Assembly: GCF_042100115.1 (NCBI RefSeq) | Contig: NC_091272.1 | Span: 3,782,001-3,846,000 of the forward strand | Length of the DNA stretch: 64,000 nucleotides | Source of the DNA: Alternaria dauci | Lineage: Eukaryota; Ascomycota; Dothideomycetes; Pleosporales; Pleosporaceae | Direction of reading: 5' to 3' | Shown here: positions 44,534 to 54,617 of the stretch, one piece after another | Numbering within the stretch: the stretch's first letter is position 1 | How the letters are laid out: each line of letters begins with the position of its first letter | Program-made: the position numbers and the translations under genes | Notes under the pieces: model-generated | What the model saw: the letters and a program-made list of their open reading frames with translations, nothing else | What the model was told of the DNA's origin: nothing | Database searches by the model: none

Positions 44534-47147
44534 ATGGCTGCAAATCCCCTTGGTGATGTGTTGATTCTCGGCCAGCCCGATGCGGTTGGGGGCACAGCCG
44601 TCAGTCCTCCCAGCCACGAAGCGATTAATGCCTTCAGCGACGAGAAGCATCGCCTTGCTACTAATGACGAGGAACCTGAAAAGAAGGGTGCCCTAGAGCC
44701 AGAGATCAAGGCAGTCCTTCCCGAATACGATGCGGCCGAGAAAGACAAGTACAACGATGGCGAAGACCACATCATCGTTACTGGCGCTGACGCAGCTGCT
44801 CACCTACTGCCGTTGAGAGATGACTTCGTTCCTGCGTTGACCTTTCGAAGTCTCTTCTTGGCCTCGATTCTGTCCGCGTTCCAAGCTGTCGTGTATCAGA
44901 TCTACCAGGTACATCTAGAGCCTTGAGACATGTATCGCAGGAGCTGACACCTACTCTAGTTCAAGCCCACTCTAGTCACCATCCAAGGAACATTCATCGT
45001 CCTCATGGCTTATTTCCTCGGTAGAGGATGGGTCAAGCTGCTTCCACGCGGAGACAAATTCGAGGCGCGATGGAGGGAAAAGGGCGGAGTTGGCAAGGCT
45101 CCCCTCTGGATCACGATAATGTCTTTCTTCAACCACGGCGAGTGGAATCTGAAGGAGCATGCCATCACCTCAATCACTGCGACCTCTGCATCGATCGCAG
45201 CTCCTAGCTCTCAGGTCTTTGCCGCATCAGACCTCTTCTACGATATGAAACTGAGTCCCATCACTGTCATTTTCAGCACTATCTCTATTGGACTCTTCGG
45301 CTACGGTGTCTGCGGTATCATGCGCCCCATTTGCGTTTGGCACGTGGATTCGGTTTACTGGAGTAGTCTTCCCACCGTAAAGGTACTCCAGGGTCTCCAT
45401 TGGCAAACCGTCAAGGACTCGAAGCCACTCCGGTGGTTCTGGATCGCATTCTCTTGCATGTTTGTCTACGAGTTCTTCCCTGCTTACATATTCCCGTGGC
45501 TGAACTCTGTATCGATCCCCTGTTTGGCTGCTATGCATGCGACTGGGTCCAAGGCAGCTATACTAACCAACCTCTTTGGCGGAGCTTCCAACAACGAGGG
45601 TCTAGGTTGGTTTAGCATTTCATTCGATTGGCAATATGTGAGTAGACCTTCTCCAAAATTCGTACTTTGCACAGGCTGACGCTCCATCTAGATCACTTCC
45701 TTCCAATCATCACTCCCGCTCAAGTTCCAGATACATCAGGCCGCCGGATTCGTAGTCTGCTTCTTCGTCATGCTCGGCATCTACTACGGTAATGCCTGGG
45801 GTTCAAGGAGTCTTCCCTTCATGTCGACACGTCTCTTGACCCAGGGCGGCGACGCGTATCCAAGCGAAAACGTCTTCATAGATGGGGTACTAGATGAGAA
45901 AGCTTTGCTACAATACGGTCTACCGAGAATTACAGGCACATTTGCCTATGCCATGTTCATGGCCAATGCTGCAGTAAGTTTTCTACTTCCAACGTACACT
46001 GTTTTGTGCTGATCTGTCCTAGATTGGCGCATTGATTGCCCATATAGTTCTCTTCTGGGGTGGCGATACAGTCAGAGCGTTCAAGGATGCTAAGAAGGGA
46101 AAATTTGATGATCCCCACCACGCGCACATGGCCAAGCATTACAAGGATGCGCCTCAATGGTGGTATCTCATTGTAATCCTTGTCAGCTTCGTGTTGGGTC
46201 TCATTGTTGTGATCAAGGAGAATATTACTCTCCCAGTATGGGCTTATGTCATCGCACTGGCAATGGGGACTATCATTGCGCCCTTTGTGAGTTTACATCC
46301 AGAGCCTGTGGATAGAGGATGTTGGCTAACCACATATCAGAGTACCTTGCTCTACGCTCGCTTCGGTAACGGTATTGCAACGAACAATTTGTCCAAAGTC
46401 ATTGCTGGACTGATTCTCCCTGGACGCCCGATTGGAAACATGTACTTCGCGGCCTGGTCGCACAACGTCATCAACAGTGCTGTTCAGCTCAGTATGGATC
46501 TGAAGCTGGGCGAATATCTCAAGATCCCTCCTCGAGTCATGTTCATGACGCAACTTTACGGCACTGTTTTGGGTGGGTTCATCAACTACGCCGTCATGAT
46601 CTCCATCGTCACAGGCAACAAGCACCTCCTAGCTGACACCGACGGTAACTCATCGTGGAGCGGCGCAACCATCCAGTCGTACAACACCAACGCCTCAACC
46701 TGGGCGCTCGCCGCCTATCTCTACAAGGAAGGCAAGGCTTACTCAATCGTGCCCATTGGTCTTGCCATTGGTGCCGCCATCGTCCTCGCGCACCGTATTT
46801 TGGTCCGATTCGTTCCGCGCATCGGCAACTTTTCCCTACGTGAGATCAACTTTCCCCAGTTTATCCAATTCGCCGGTTACATTCCGTACAACCAAAGTCA
46901 GACATGCGTGCTTCTTAGCTGGGTGATTGTCGGCTTCTTCACCCAATTCTACCTGCGCAATTACCGCCCTCGCATCTTCAAGGACTACTCGTACCTGATT
47001 GCGGGTGCCTTTGATGGCGCAAGTCTGACTTGCTTGTTCATTCTGTCGTTTGCTGTCTTTGGTGCTGGAGGGCCTGCGATTCCGTTCCCGCAGTGGTGGG
47101 GTAATAACAGCGCCGGCAACTATGATTTATGTCCTGTGGCGGAGTGA
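44534..47147 (+). CDS. Oligopeptide transporter (OPT family)
   Basis: Five exons: 44534-44908, 44960-45637, 45692-45973, 46023-46286 and 46341-47147; each is a multiple of three and all introns are phase 0; 801 residues. After a polar cytosolic N-terminus (about 95 residues, acidic) come many membrane helices typical of the OPT family, with the conserved FRSLFLASILSAFQAVVYQI, NHGEWNLKEHAITSITATSA, IMRPICVWHVDSVYWSSLP, GLGWFSISFDWQYIT, DAPQWWYLIVILVSFVLGLI, SNVI-like NMYFAAWSHNVINSAVQLS, and the C-terminal GNYDLCPVAE. OPT proteins import small peptides or siderophore-like ligands with protons; the substrate cannot be read here. Donors are GTACAT, GTGAGT, GTAAGT and GTGAGT. Confidence 0.94.
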
Positions 47148-47399
47148 AAGGCGAGCGTTGTTTGACGGCGCATTGTAGTAGAGATCCAGAGCCAGAAGTT
47201 CATAGTCTACTGTCGCTTCAGATGCAATATGAAGTATGCTTCAAAACATCATTTCTTGTCGTGTTCTGCATCTTCTTTTCACTCATGCCGTACTCTCGAG
47301 TGATATGTGGTTCGCAAGCTATATCTCGAAGTATTCAAGAGTCTATTGTAGGTATCAACTCAGGTACCTTCACAGTTCCGTTCCTCGTAATCTTCTCAT
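47148..47399. other. Convergent 3' flank
   Basis: 252 bp between the OPT (+) and SDR (-) stops; no other feature. Confidence 0.4.
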
Positions 47400-48110
47400 C
47401 TACCACGGCACAGGCGCACCATCGTACCGATAAAACTTCCCACTGTCCGACTCCCTAAGCCCAGCCACCACATCCAGCATACTCTCAACGCTAACCTTGG
47501 CCTCAATCATGGCCCCCTTTCCACCCATTCTCGTCTTCACCCAACCGGGATCCATACAAATGACCTTGACCCCGTTCGCCTTCAAATCCTTCGCTTGGTG
47601 CAATGTCAACATGTTCAACGCCGCCTTGCTCATACTGTAGGTACAACATTTCGTCACGTCCGTCGCTACGGTCAAGCTACCCAAACCTGAGCTCATGTTC
47701 AGCACTGTCGCACCTCTCGCTAGGTACTTTCTCAAGCTCTCGACGATTTTGGCAGGGCCCAGAACGTTGGTCTGCATGTGCTCGTTTACACTCTTTGGGT
47801 CAAGAGTCAAGCTTGTATCAGTACTCGTTGCGTTGATCCCGGCGACGTTGAAGAGGAAGTCCAGACTAGCACCGGTTTTGGAGAGAATCTCTACAACGCG
47901 GAATTCGATACTGGAGAGAGATTCGAGAGAGCTGACGTCGCATTCGATAATGTGGATGTTTGCGTTGCTGTTTAGGCTTTCTAGTTCGGAGATGTCGCCG
48001 GATTTGAAGCGGACACCTGCGATGATGGTGTTTGATGGTTTCGCGGCAAGTTGGCGCACAAATTCCAGGCCAATGCCACGGTTGGCACCCGTCAGGAAGT
48101 AGGTTGCCAT
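47400..48110 (-). CDS. Short-chain dehydrogenase/reductase (SDR)
   Basis: A single exon, 236 residues from the ATG at 48110 (MATYFLTGANRGIGLEFVRQ). The frame is open further upstream, but the upstream part is Ser/Arg/Pro-rich leader-like sequence and the Rossmann strand starts right at MATYFLTG. Hallmarks: cofactor motif TGANRGIG, acidic ECDVSSLES, the NVAGI motif (NAG equivalent, with Val), NMSSGLGSL with the catalytic Ser, and catalytic YSMSK (Tyr-x-x-x-Lys). DPGWVKTRMGG is the typical PG motif. It belongs to the small, single-domain classical type often annotated as C-factor-like. NADP or NAD choice and substrate are unknown. It is soluble. Confidence 0.9.
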   Translation of the reverse strand: MATYFLTGANRGIGLEFVRQLAAKPSNTIIAGVRFKSGDISELESLNSNANIHIIECDVSSLESLSSIEFRVVEILSKTGASLDFLFNVAGINATSTDTSLTLDPKSVNEHMQTNVLGPAKIVESLRKYLARGATVLNMSSGLGSLTVATDVTKCCTYSMSKAALNMLTLHQAKDLKANGVKVICMDPGWVKTRMGGKGAMIEAKVSVESMLDVVAGLRESDSGKFYRYDGAPVPW

Positions 48111-49110
48111 TTTGGGTGGTCTTCTTGAGCAGGATCGTACGGGTAGGTGACCTTTGCTGTTGGCCGAATGCGACTTTGAAGTTACGATGATGGTTTGGTG
48201 CGAGATTGGGGATGAGTTTCTCAGAGGAAGGCTTTCTGGAACTGGTTTTCTGGGTATTGGTTGGAGATGGGGACGAGAGAAATTTTGCGACTTCGAGGAG
48301 TGCCCTGATGAAGTACTTCGCCTCCGCGGACGGGACGATGTGGTGGTGCCGTGCCGTGTACCCTGCAGGCTGTCTACTTCCACCGGGTAAATCATAGTGA
48401 GTGACGTCGTAGTGGAGTAGAGCGGAAGGGGAAGTAGGTATCGTTGACAGGACGTGAACATTACTACACGAATTGTTATACATACTTGTCAGTTCAGTTG
48501 GATATATGTATACGCACGTACCACATGTTCGCCTGAAAAGCGCCGCTCAAGGGACCCGCACTCCCGTTACACAGTGTCAGACCTGTCAACTCTGTTACAT
48601 TTGGTTTCATGCAGCACTCGGCAACAACCAAAACAAGACTGCGCTATTATGCTTTCTTAGAAACGGTTGTCTCATGATTTCCATATTCCATTGCTTGCAC
48701 AACTCGTTGTTCGTAACGAAGGCTGCAGGATGAAGACGACGAGTTGCGCTTGCTGCTTCAGACGAATCCAACGCGAATTCAAAGGACAGAATCGATTTCC
48801 GCATCGTAGCGACTGTTCTACTGGATCGCAGATCGAGAATGGAGTGCGAGTTACAACGTTGCGATTTTGCATAACTACTAGTTTCTGCATGAATCTGAGA
48901 ACCATTACCCTTGTCATTGGGATATGATCAAAGCGAAAGAAAAGCTTCGTCCAAAGAGCAACTACGAAGAACTTCTCTGCCGCGGGTATCCGGCTCGTAC
49001 AGCGCAGCCTTGATGTGGAATCCGACCCGTAATTGGTCTCTCGACCATGTGCATGACACAATTGCCTCCCAAGACCTCCCATATCCGACCGCTCCGCGTC
49101 GAAGTGGTAT
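48111..49110. other. Intergenic region, 1 kb
   Basis: Upstream of the SDR gene and downstream of the Ato-type transporter gene, both on the minus strand. Nothing beyond short ORFs; no RNA genes seen. Confidence 0.4.
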
Positions 49111-50490
49111 CTACTCCAAGTGGTCCACCTTGCGCTTCTCGCTGGCGCCCTTTACTACGGTCGAAAGATCGACAACTGCCTCACATTAGCAAACAAGCAA
49201 ACGATTGAAGGGTGTACGGCCAACTTACGAGGAAGGTCAAAAGGAAAGTCAACACTAGCTAGCATAATGGCCGAGAAGATGTACCAACCGCAGAGGCAGG
49301 TTACGAAGCAGAATGCACCAGAAGCTTCAGCAAGCTTGGTAGAAAGAGCTGCTTGACCGTTTGCAGCCTGGAGATGGCTGCCCGCCAGAAGAGCAAAGGC
49401 AGGCGTGAGAGTAAAGAAGATGAGGAAGAAGATCAAGTTCGTGCGGATGGAGCAGATGAGGAAGACGAAGCATAGAATTCCCATCATGATGAGGAAATAT
49501 GCTACAACGATGGTCAGAATTGAACTTTCGTATCTGTTTTCAGGTGACTTACCAAGACCGACTTGGAAGCCAACAGCGGTCAAGCCTGTGCTTTCTGCGG
49601 CATTTTCTTCGGCATATGCGCCATATGTATGGTAGAAGGGCTGAAGAAGGGCACCGTAACCAAGCCAGAAGGCACCGAAAGAACAGAAAACCACGAATGG
49701 GAAGGTATTGCCGAGAATCCACTGTATCGGATGTCAGAGAAGGTCTCCATGAGCTTTAGGAGCAACGTACCTCGCCGAGACCACCAAGAGTCATGAGCAA
49801 ACCACCCGCGAAGTAGTACCATCCGATGCTTGCCGCTCCACTTTCACCAGCACCACGCCATCCCATAAGAGTCATGCTCAAAGGATGCAGGGACAACAGG
49901 AAGCCGATAAGAGCGCTACCCAAAGTCAGCGTTTGAAGTTTTAGATGTCTAGGTAGGAAGGACGTACAGAGGCGTTGGGTTACCGAATGTCTTGCGAAGT
50001 TCTCCTTTTACTTTGTTCTGTGGTGACAGATATAGTTTCTCAAATAGCTCTGGTGAAATGGAGATGCTACCCGCTGTTCGAATATGATGCAATGCAGTAC
50101 CTGAATCGACCGAGGCATCGAGGTGCGTTGGTCCGCCGTATCCATTGCCGTAGGCTAGAGAGGGTTAATGAAATATGGACACGTATACCACAAAAGAGTC
50201 TTACGTTCATGCCGAGAGAAGTCTTTCTCCAAGGCGTTGGGCCCGTCCATCATTCTTGTTGTCGACTCGTTTCTCGCAGTTGATCCAGCTGATAGGGTCT
50301 CTGCGTCTCGAGCTGTAGTCGCACCGAGGTGAGCGTCGTTTGTTGCGTATTTGTGATCGTGATTGGAAGTCATACAGGCGACGTGGTTGTCGAAGAGACC
50401 GCTTCCGTTAGAGTTGTTATTAGAATTAGAGGTTTCGTAGTGATGATGATCGGCCAAGGACGTGGTAGTAGAAGTCTCGTAACGAGACAT
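49111..50490 (-). CDS. GPR1/FUN34/YaaH (Ato) family transporter, acetate/ammonium type
   Basis: Six exons on the minus strand: 50490-50205, 50154-49968, 49915-49771, 49721-49553, 49501-49229 and 49175-49111; 374 residues. The core has six membrane helices with the family signature NPTPLALIGF near the start of the first, then LMGWRGAGESGAASIGWYYF, GGLLMTLGGLGEWILGNTFP, FWLGYGALLQPFYHTYGAY and CLCGWYIFSAIMLASVDFPF. The N-terminal 100 residues are polar, with Asn/Ser/His runs, longer than in yeast Ato proteins. The intron at 49502-49552 is 51 nt and stop-free in frame. Known members move acetate or ammonium across the plasma membrane and are induced by acetate or starvation; the substrate is inferred from the family only. 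Confidence 0.92.
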
Positions 50491-53040
50491 AAAAGGCTAG
50501 GGGTTTGGAGAGCAGGATTGATATAGGGAGCACACAATTCTCACCGAGGGTGTAGGTGACAGATATGCTCCGCAAACCTTGAGGCACGGATTCCAATTCA
50601 AAGATAGCGTAGCTGCGGACGAAAGCAAGGGATCATCACCGACTGTGTGGCAGGTGCCGCCAGGCCACCCCAGTAGAACAAGAGTTTCAGGGCCAACCGC
50701 TGCGGTTCCGCGTTGGATTTGATGCACGTAGTCGAATTGGCGGGAGGGCAGATCTGCCCAGGCTAGGGCTTGGGAGCATCTGCGTCTTGATTCGCCAGAG
50801 CCATGAGGAGTGTTTCCTTAGCTGCGGACGTGGCTTCCCTGCCGACGCACCTCCAGAAACAGCAGTGACATCTCGTGGAGTTACCATGTACGCCCTTGAC
50901 AGTTGGCCACCGATACCGTCTGAGCGTTTTACAAGGCTGATGACAAACCTGTGGAGGAACGGGTGGAGGAACCAGGTCCGTATCAATGACGCTTCAAGAA
51001 ACACTATGCTCCTTTGTGCAACTCCTCTTCACACACTCTTAGCCTCACCGCATTGACAAGACCTCGGCGACCCCAGTACCCAAAACGGTCGCAATGGAAA
51101 TGGTACGCTTTCGAAGTCACAACGTGATGCTGACCCGGTGCAGTAACGACCACTAAGGGACCAGCGGCTCAGGAAATAAGATGATTCTGCGGAGTCGAGT
51201 GGAGATGAAGCACGCGAATGCTGGGGACATGTGCGGAGCCTAGACTTTGATGATCGTCGGGCCGTCACTAATGGGGTTGGCTTTGCGGGGAAAACGTGCA
51301 AAGAACGCTAAATCCGGATGAGTGATGCAGGCGTTATTTTTCAAACGTCATGTCGCGCACGGCATCTCAAAGATTTGCATGAGATTTCGTTTTGCGATCT
51401 CACGGTAAGTGACCGAGAGAGCGACAAGGTAGCGGCAAGGTTGGACCAATGCCCCTGTAGTGGTCCGGGGTATACCACTACAATCGTGGAGGTTGCAGAT
51501 CTGTGCAACGACGAATATCTGATCGACTGACTCGAGTCATTCCAGGACGTAGATAGTCCGGCCGTATACGGCGAAGCTGTCGTGTGTTGGTCGTATGTTC
51601 AACTCATGATCGATGAGCCACTCCCGTAGCGCCGAGAGGCAAGGGAAGGCCCAGAGTGCTCAACCCCCGCGTTTCACTACCGAGGTGTGCATGATGGCAT
51701 AATAATCAATGTGACCCGCGTTCATGTTTGGGGTATTTGGCGATTAGCTTGCGCTCATCCGACAACGTATCGGTAGGAGTCCAATGGCAGCGACGGATAT
51801 ATTCCGCGTGTAGATATCTAACCCAATTCAATTGACCATAGCAAAGCTTCGACAATTGGGTGCCATTCGCAAGAGCTGGGTTCGTGATAGAAGTGAACAC
51901 GAGTTGACATCTGATACAAGACGTTCCGCTTGTAGAGCTGGGTGCTGCTGGTTCCATTCACGTTCGTGGGTATCATCCGGTGGACCCCGACGTCGCATAG
52001 TCGTTTCCACGTGTCGTTCCGATTAACGCAATGTTCCGACCTCTTAGACGGCAATAGGCAAGTTTGCCAGCTGTCTAAGACGCAGACTGCATGTTCCGTG
52101 GTCCCGAACCATCAGCATTCCTGCAGGACCGCGACCGGCATACTAGCGGCGTATGCCGCATCCCTCTCTAAGATCCGTGTTTTGTAGAAGACGGTATCGC
52201 AGAGAGTCAAGGCTCGCACCCAGATGGAGGATTCTGTTCACTAAGCCCACATCTTCTTGCAAATGCGTCCACTTGCTCCACAAAACATTCTCCCACTGCA
52301 TACAAACTTTCAAAGCCCGATGAATATAATGCAACGTTCCAATCAAACCTCATTTCACGTTCATCTAGGAGGTGAATAAGCATGAGTTTTCAATAGCGTG
52401 GCGCATAAGGCGTTGAAAATTGATGCTGACAGTGCTCGGGGTTTTCGGTGCTTTACAGTGTTGAGATGCCGAAAGCTGACGGACAGGCAAAAGGTGATCC
52501 GGATCGCCGGTGTCTTCGGAGCTTCGATCGCTCAAGATTCTCTCTTCTGTCTTTGGCGTCTCCTGATCTTGGTGAATATCATAGCCCAGCATGGGCACGG
52601 GCATGGCCGCCCCTGCCTAGTGCTGTGTACTGAGTTTGGGATAGTTGATTAGGGTCAAGGGATGCATACATGGTAGCATCGAGTGGGGTGTGTACGACGA
52701 TGATCAGACGACGTTTGTGATCGCGAAGGGCATGCGTTGCACACCAGTCAAGCACGATGCAGCCTCGACGAGGGAGCTGACGATTGAAGAAGTATTGGAC
52801 GTGCTCTTATAGCAGATAGGAAGGCATACTTTGGCGGACAGTACCAATGACGGTACCCGCGGAGGTCGCGCTCTTCATATAGCATGGGCACATGACACAG
52901 TTGGTAGGGATACAGAGGAGATACGTAATCTCTTCCGGCCGTAGCGTTCACTTTGTCGCCCCGTTCCGACTGTGATTCTTCTCCATGCGCAGAAAGAAGC
53001 CGAGAGCTTCAACACGGCAGGTGATGATGCTCCGAGCCCT
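50491..53040. other. Gene-poor region, 2.5 kb
   Basis: Upstream of the Ato-type gene and downstream of the TPI-like gene. ORFs here are short, overlap on both strands and lack protein-like composition. No tRNA, 5S, tandem repeat or transposon end recognised. It may be a large regulatory region for the inducible transporter (inference). Confidence 0.4.
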
Positions 53041-53808
53041 TCAGGCCCCGCCTACTTCTTCAATGACCCTGTTCAGGTTCTTAATGTCATGTGCGAACCG
53101 GCCCAAGAACAAGCCGTCGACGCCTTCGGCAATCTTAGCAAATGTGCCGGGCCCAGCGCTCCCTCCGTAGACAATTCTCGTGGTTCCGGTCCTACCAGCA
53201 GCCAGCTTCCTCAGCTCTTTTGTAACATTCACAACGTGGTCAGGGTCAGCGGGCTCCTTTGCGCCAATGGCCCACACAGGCTCGTAGGCGAGTATCACCT
53301 CAGTGTCGTCGGGTACCGCAGCCAGCACTGACATAACCTGGGGTTTGCACTCTTGTATGGCTGCACCCACAGCAGCCGATGCGACGCTGTGGTGCGTCTT
53401 CTCGCCAATGCACACGAGCGGTATCAGGCCGTTTCTCGCTGCTGCACCAGCCTTTTTCGCCACCGTCTCGTCCGTCTCGCCGAAGACGGCTCTGCGCTCT
53501 GCATGGCCAATCTCGACTATCCGTGCTCCTGCCTGGCGCAGCACCAGTGGGCTGACCTCGCCGGTGTATGCGCCCTTGTCTTCCCAAAAGGCATCTTGGG
53601 CGCCCAGGATGATGGACGAGGGCTCGAGGATGCGGGCAGATTCGGTGAGAGAGACGAAATCGGGGATGACGAAGACATCTATGCGCGCGTTCCAGGCGTC
53701 GCCGTCGAGTTGCAAGACGCCGCGAATGTAGGATAGGGTGCTGGGCAGGTCGAAGTACATCTTCAGCGAGACGCCGACGAGGCGGCGGGGTCGGGCGATG
53801 GGCGGCAT
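53041..53808 (-). CDS. Triosephosphate isomerase-like enzyme (probable non-glycolytic paralogue)
   Basis: A single exon, 255 residues, one TIM barrel. The catalytic residues are present: Lys16 (VSLKMY), His102 (EIGHAERR) and Glu176 (AYEPVWAIG), with the phosphate-binding IVYGGSAGPG. But the N-terminal motif differs from normal TPI: the usual G-N-W-K-M-N is here GVSLKMYFD, so the conserved Asn before the Lys is Ser and the residue after Met is Tyr. The loop after IG is AKEPAD, not the usual TGK. Such changes occur in TPI-related isomerases acting on other aldose/ketose phosphates (for example erythrulose phosphate), so glycolytic function is doubtful; the substrate is inference. Divergent from MTHFR. 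Confidence 0.88.
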   Translation of the reverse strand: MPPIARPRRLVGVSLKMYFDLPSTLSYIRGVLQLDGDAWNARIDVFVIPDFVSLTESARILEPSSIILGAQDAFWEDKGAYTGEVSPLVLRQAGARIVEIGHAERRAVFGETDETVAKKAGAAARNGLIPLVCIGEKTHHSVASAAVGAAIQECKPQVMSVLAAVPDDTEVILAYEPVWAIGAKEPADPDHVVNVTKELRKLAAGRTGTTRIVYGGSAGPGTFAKIAEGVDGLFLGRFAHDIKNLNRVIEEVGGA

Positions 53809-54617
53809 GGCGGCGGAGGCGAAGGCGGTCTGTGTATGTGTATGTAGAGAGGGAGTGGAAGCTGCCAGCAGTCACTCTACAAGTACGCTGTAACAGAACC
53901 TGTCTTGGAGCTGCGCAACAACGATGGTGCGGGGTTGCCGTAAAGGGTAAACCCGGGGAAGGGAAAGCAAACCTGTCTGCCGTCCTGTCATCGGTGGAGG
54001 GGACAGGTGTGGGACGTGGGACGAGGGACGAGGGACGAGGGACGTTTGTGGGGCTTCCATGCCACATGTTCTCACCACCTGCAATGCCACATTATATTAT
54101 GCGCGACTCGCGACTTGCTGCAGCTGCACACTCTCACCGTCCGCTGAGAAGAGATGCGCGTCTGCGACATGTCACGCGTACCCACGCGTTCTTCAATTGG
54201 TCCTCACCTGCAGCGTAGTTATGCCATTGACCGCCGAAAATGCGCCCTACTTGGCGAGCGAGGCGCCGATTGTGCCTCCGTACTGCGCTAACCGCTTTAC
54301 CGTCGACGTTCCGCTAAGGAAAACTGCACATCAACTCGTCACTAACCCTCGTGCTCACGGACTGACAGACAGCAAAGAGCCAACAGTGGTACATGTCGCG
54401 GACACTCGCAGATCGCTGGGCTCGCAAACGATACTTTGGATAGCTCGTGGGGGACCAACACACCGTAGTGCGCAGCCAGCATCCTTGCACGCCCTACCCT
54501 GAGCTCACCGCGGGGTGCTCATTCCTCATACCGTCCTCTCCCTAACGTCGCCAACAATCGCCGCAGATTCTCTTTATCCTTCTTCTCTTCCTTTAGTTTG
54601 TCTCGTCATTTTCCGCC
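53809..54617. promoter_or_regulatory. Divergent promoter, TPI-like gene and MTHFR
   Basis: 809 bp between start codons. Contains a G-rich heptamer repeat 200 bp from the TPI-like start (separate entry). The MTHFR side is C/T-rich (CTTCTTCTCTTCCTTTAG). A 147-codon open frame (54059-54502 +) is not protein-like. Confidence 0.5.
54011..54045. repeat. Five-copy G-rich heptamer repeat (GGGACGA type)
   Basis: The + strand reads GGGACGT, then three GGGACGA units, then GGGACGT without interruption (35 bp). The regular GGG runs spaced by four bases fit the pattern G3N4G3N4G3N4G3 of potential G-quadruplexes. It lies upstream of both divergent genes. The function is unknown. Confidence 0.9.

Noticed and set aside
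50687..51301. Overlapping minus-strand ORFs (90-105 codons) in the 2.5-kb gap
   Set aside because: Ser/Arg/Pro-rich chance frames, equal density on both strands.
53300..54067. 255-codon minus-strand frame overlapping the TPI-like gene
   Set aside because: Runs on the same strand as the TPI-like gene in a shifted frame, Arg/His/Pro-rich; a shadow of the codon bias.
54270..54320. A-box-like string on the minus strand (GGTTAGCGCAGTACGG)
   Set aside because: There is no B box and no cloverleaf; not a tRNA.
54059..54502. 147-codon frame in the TPI-like/MTHFR promoter
   Set aside because: No domain, crosses the promoter, and composition is not protein-like.
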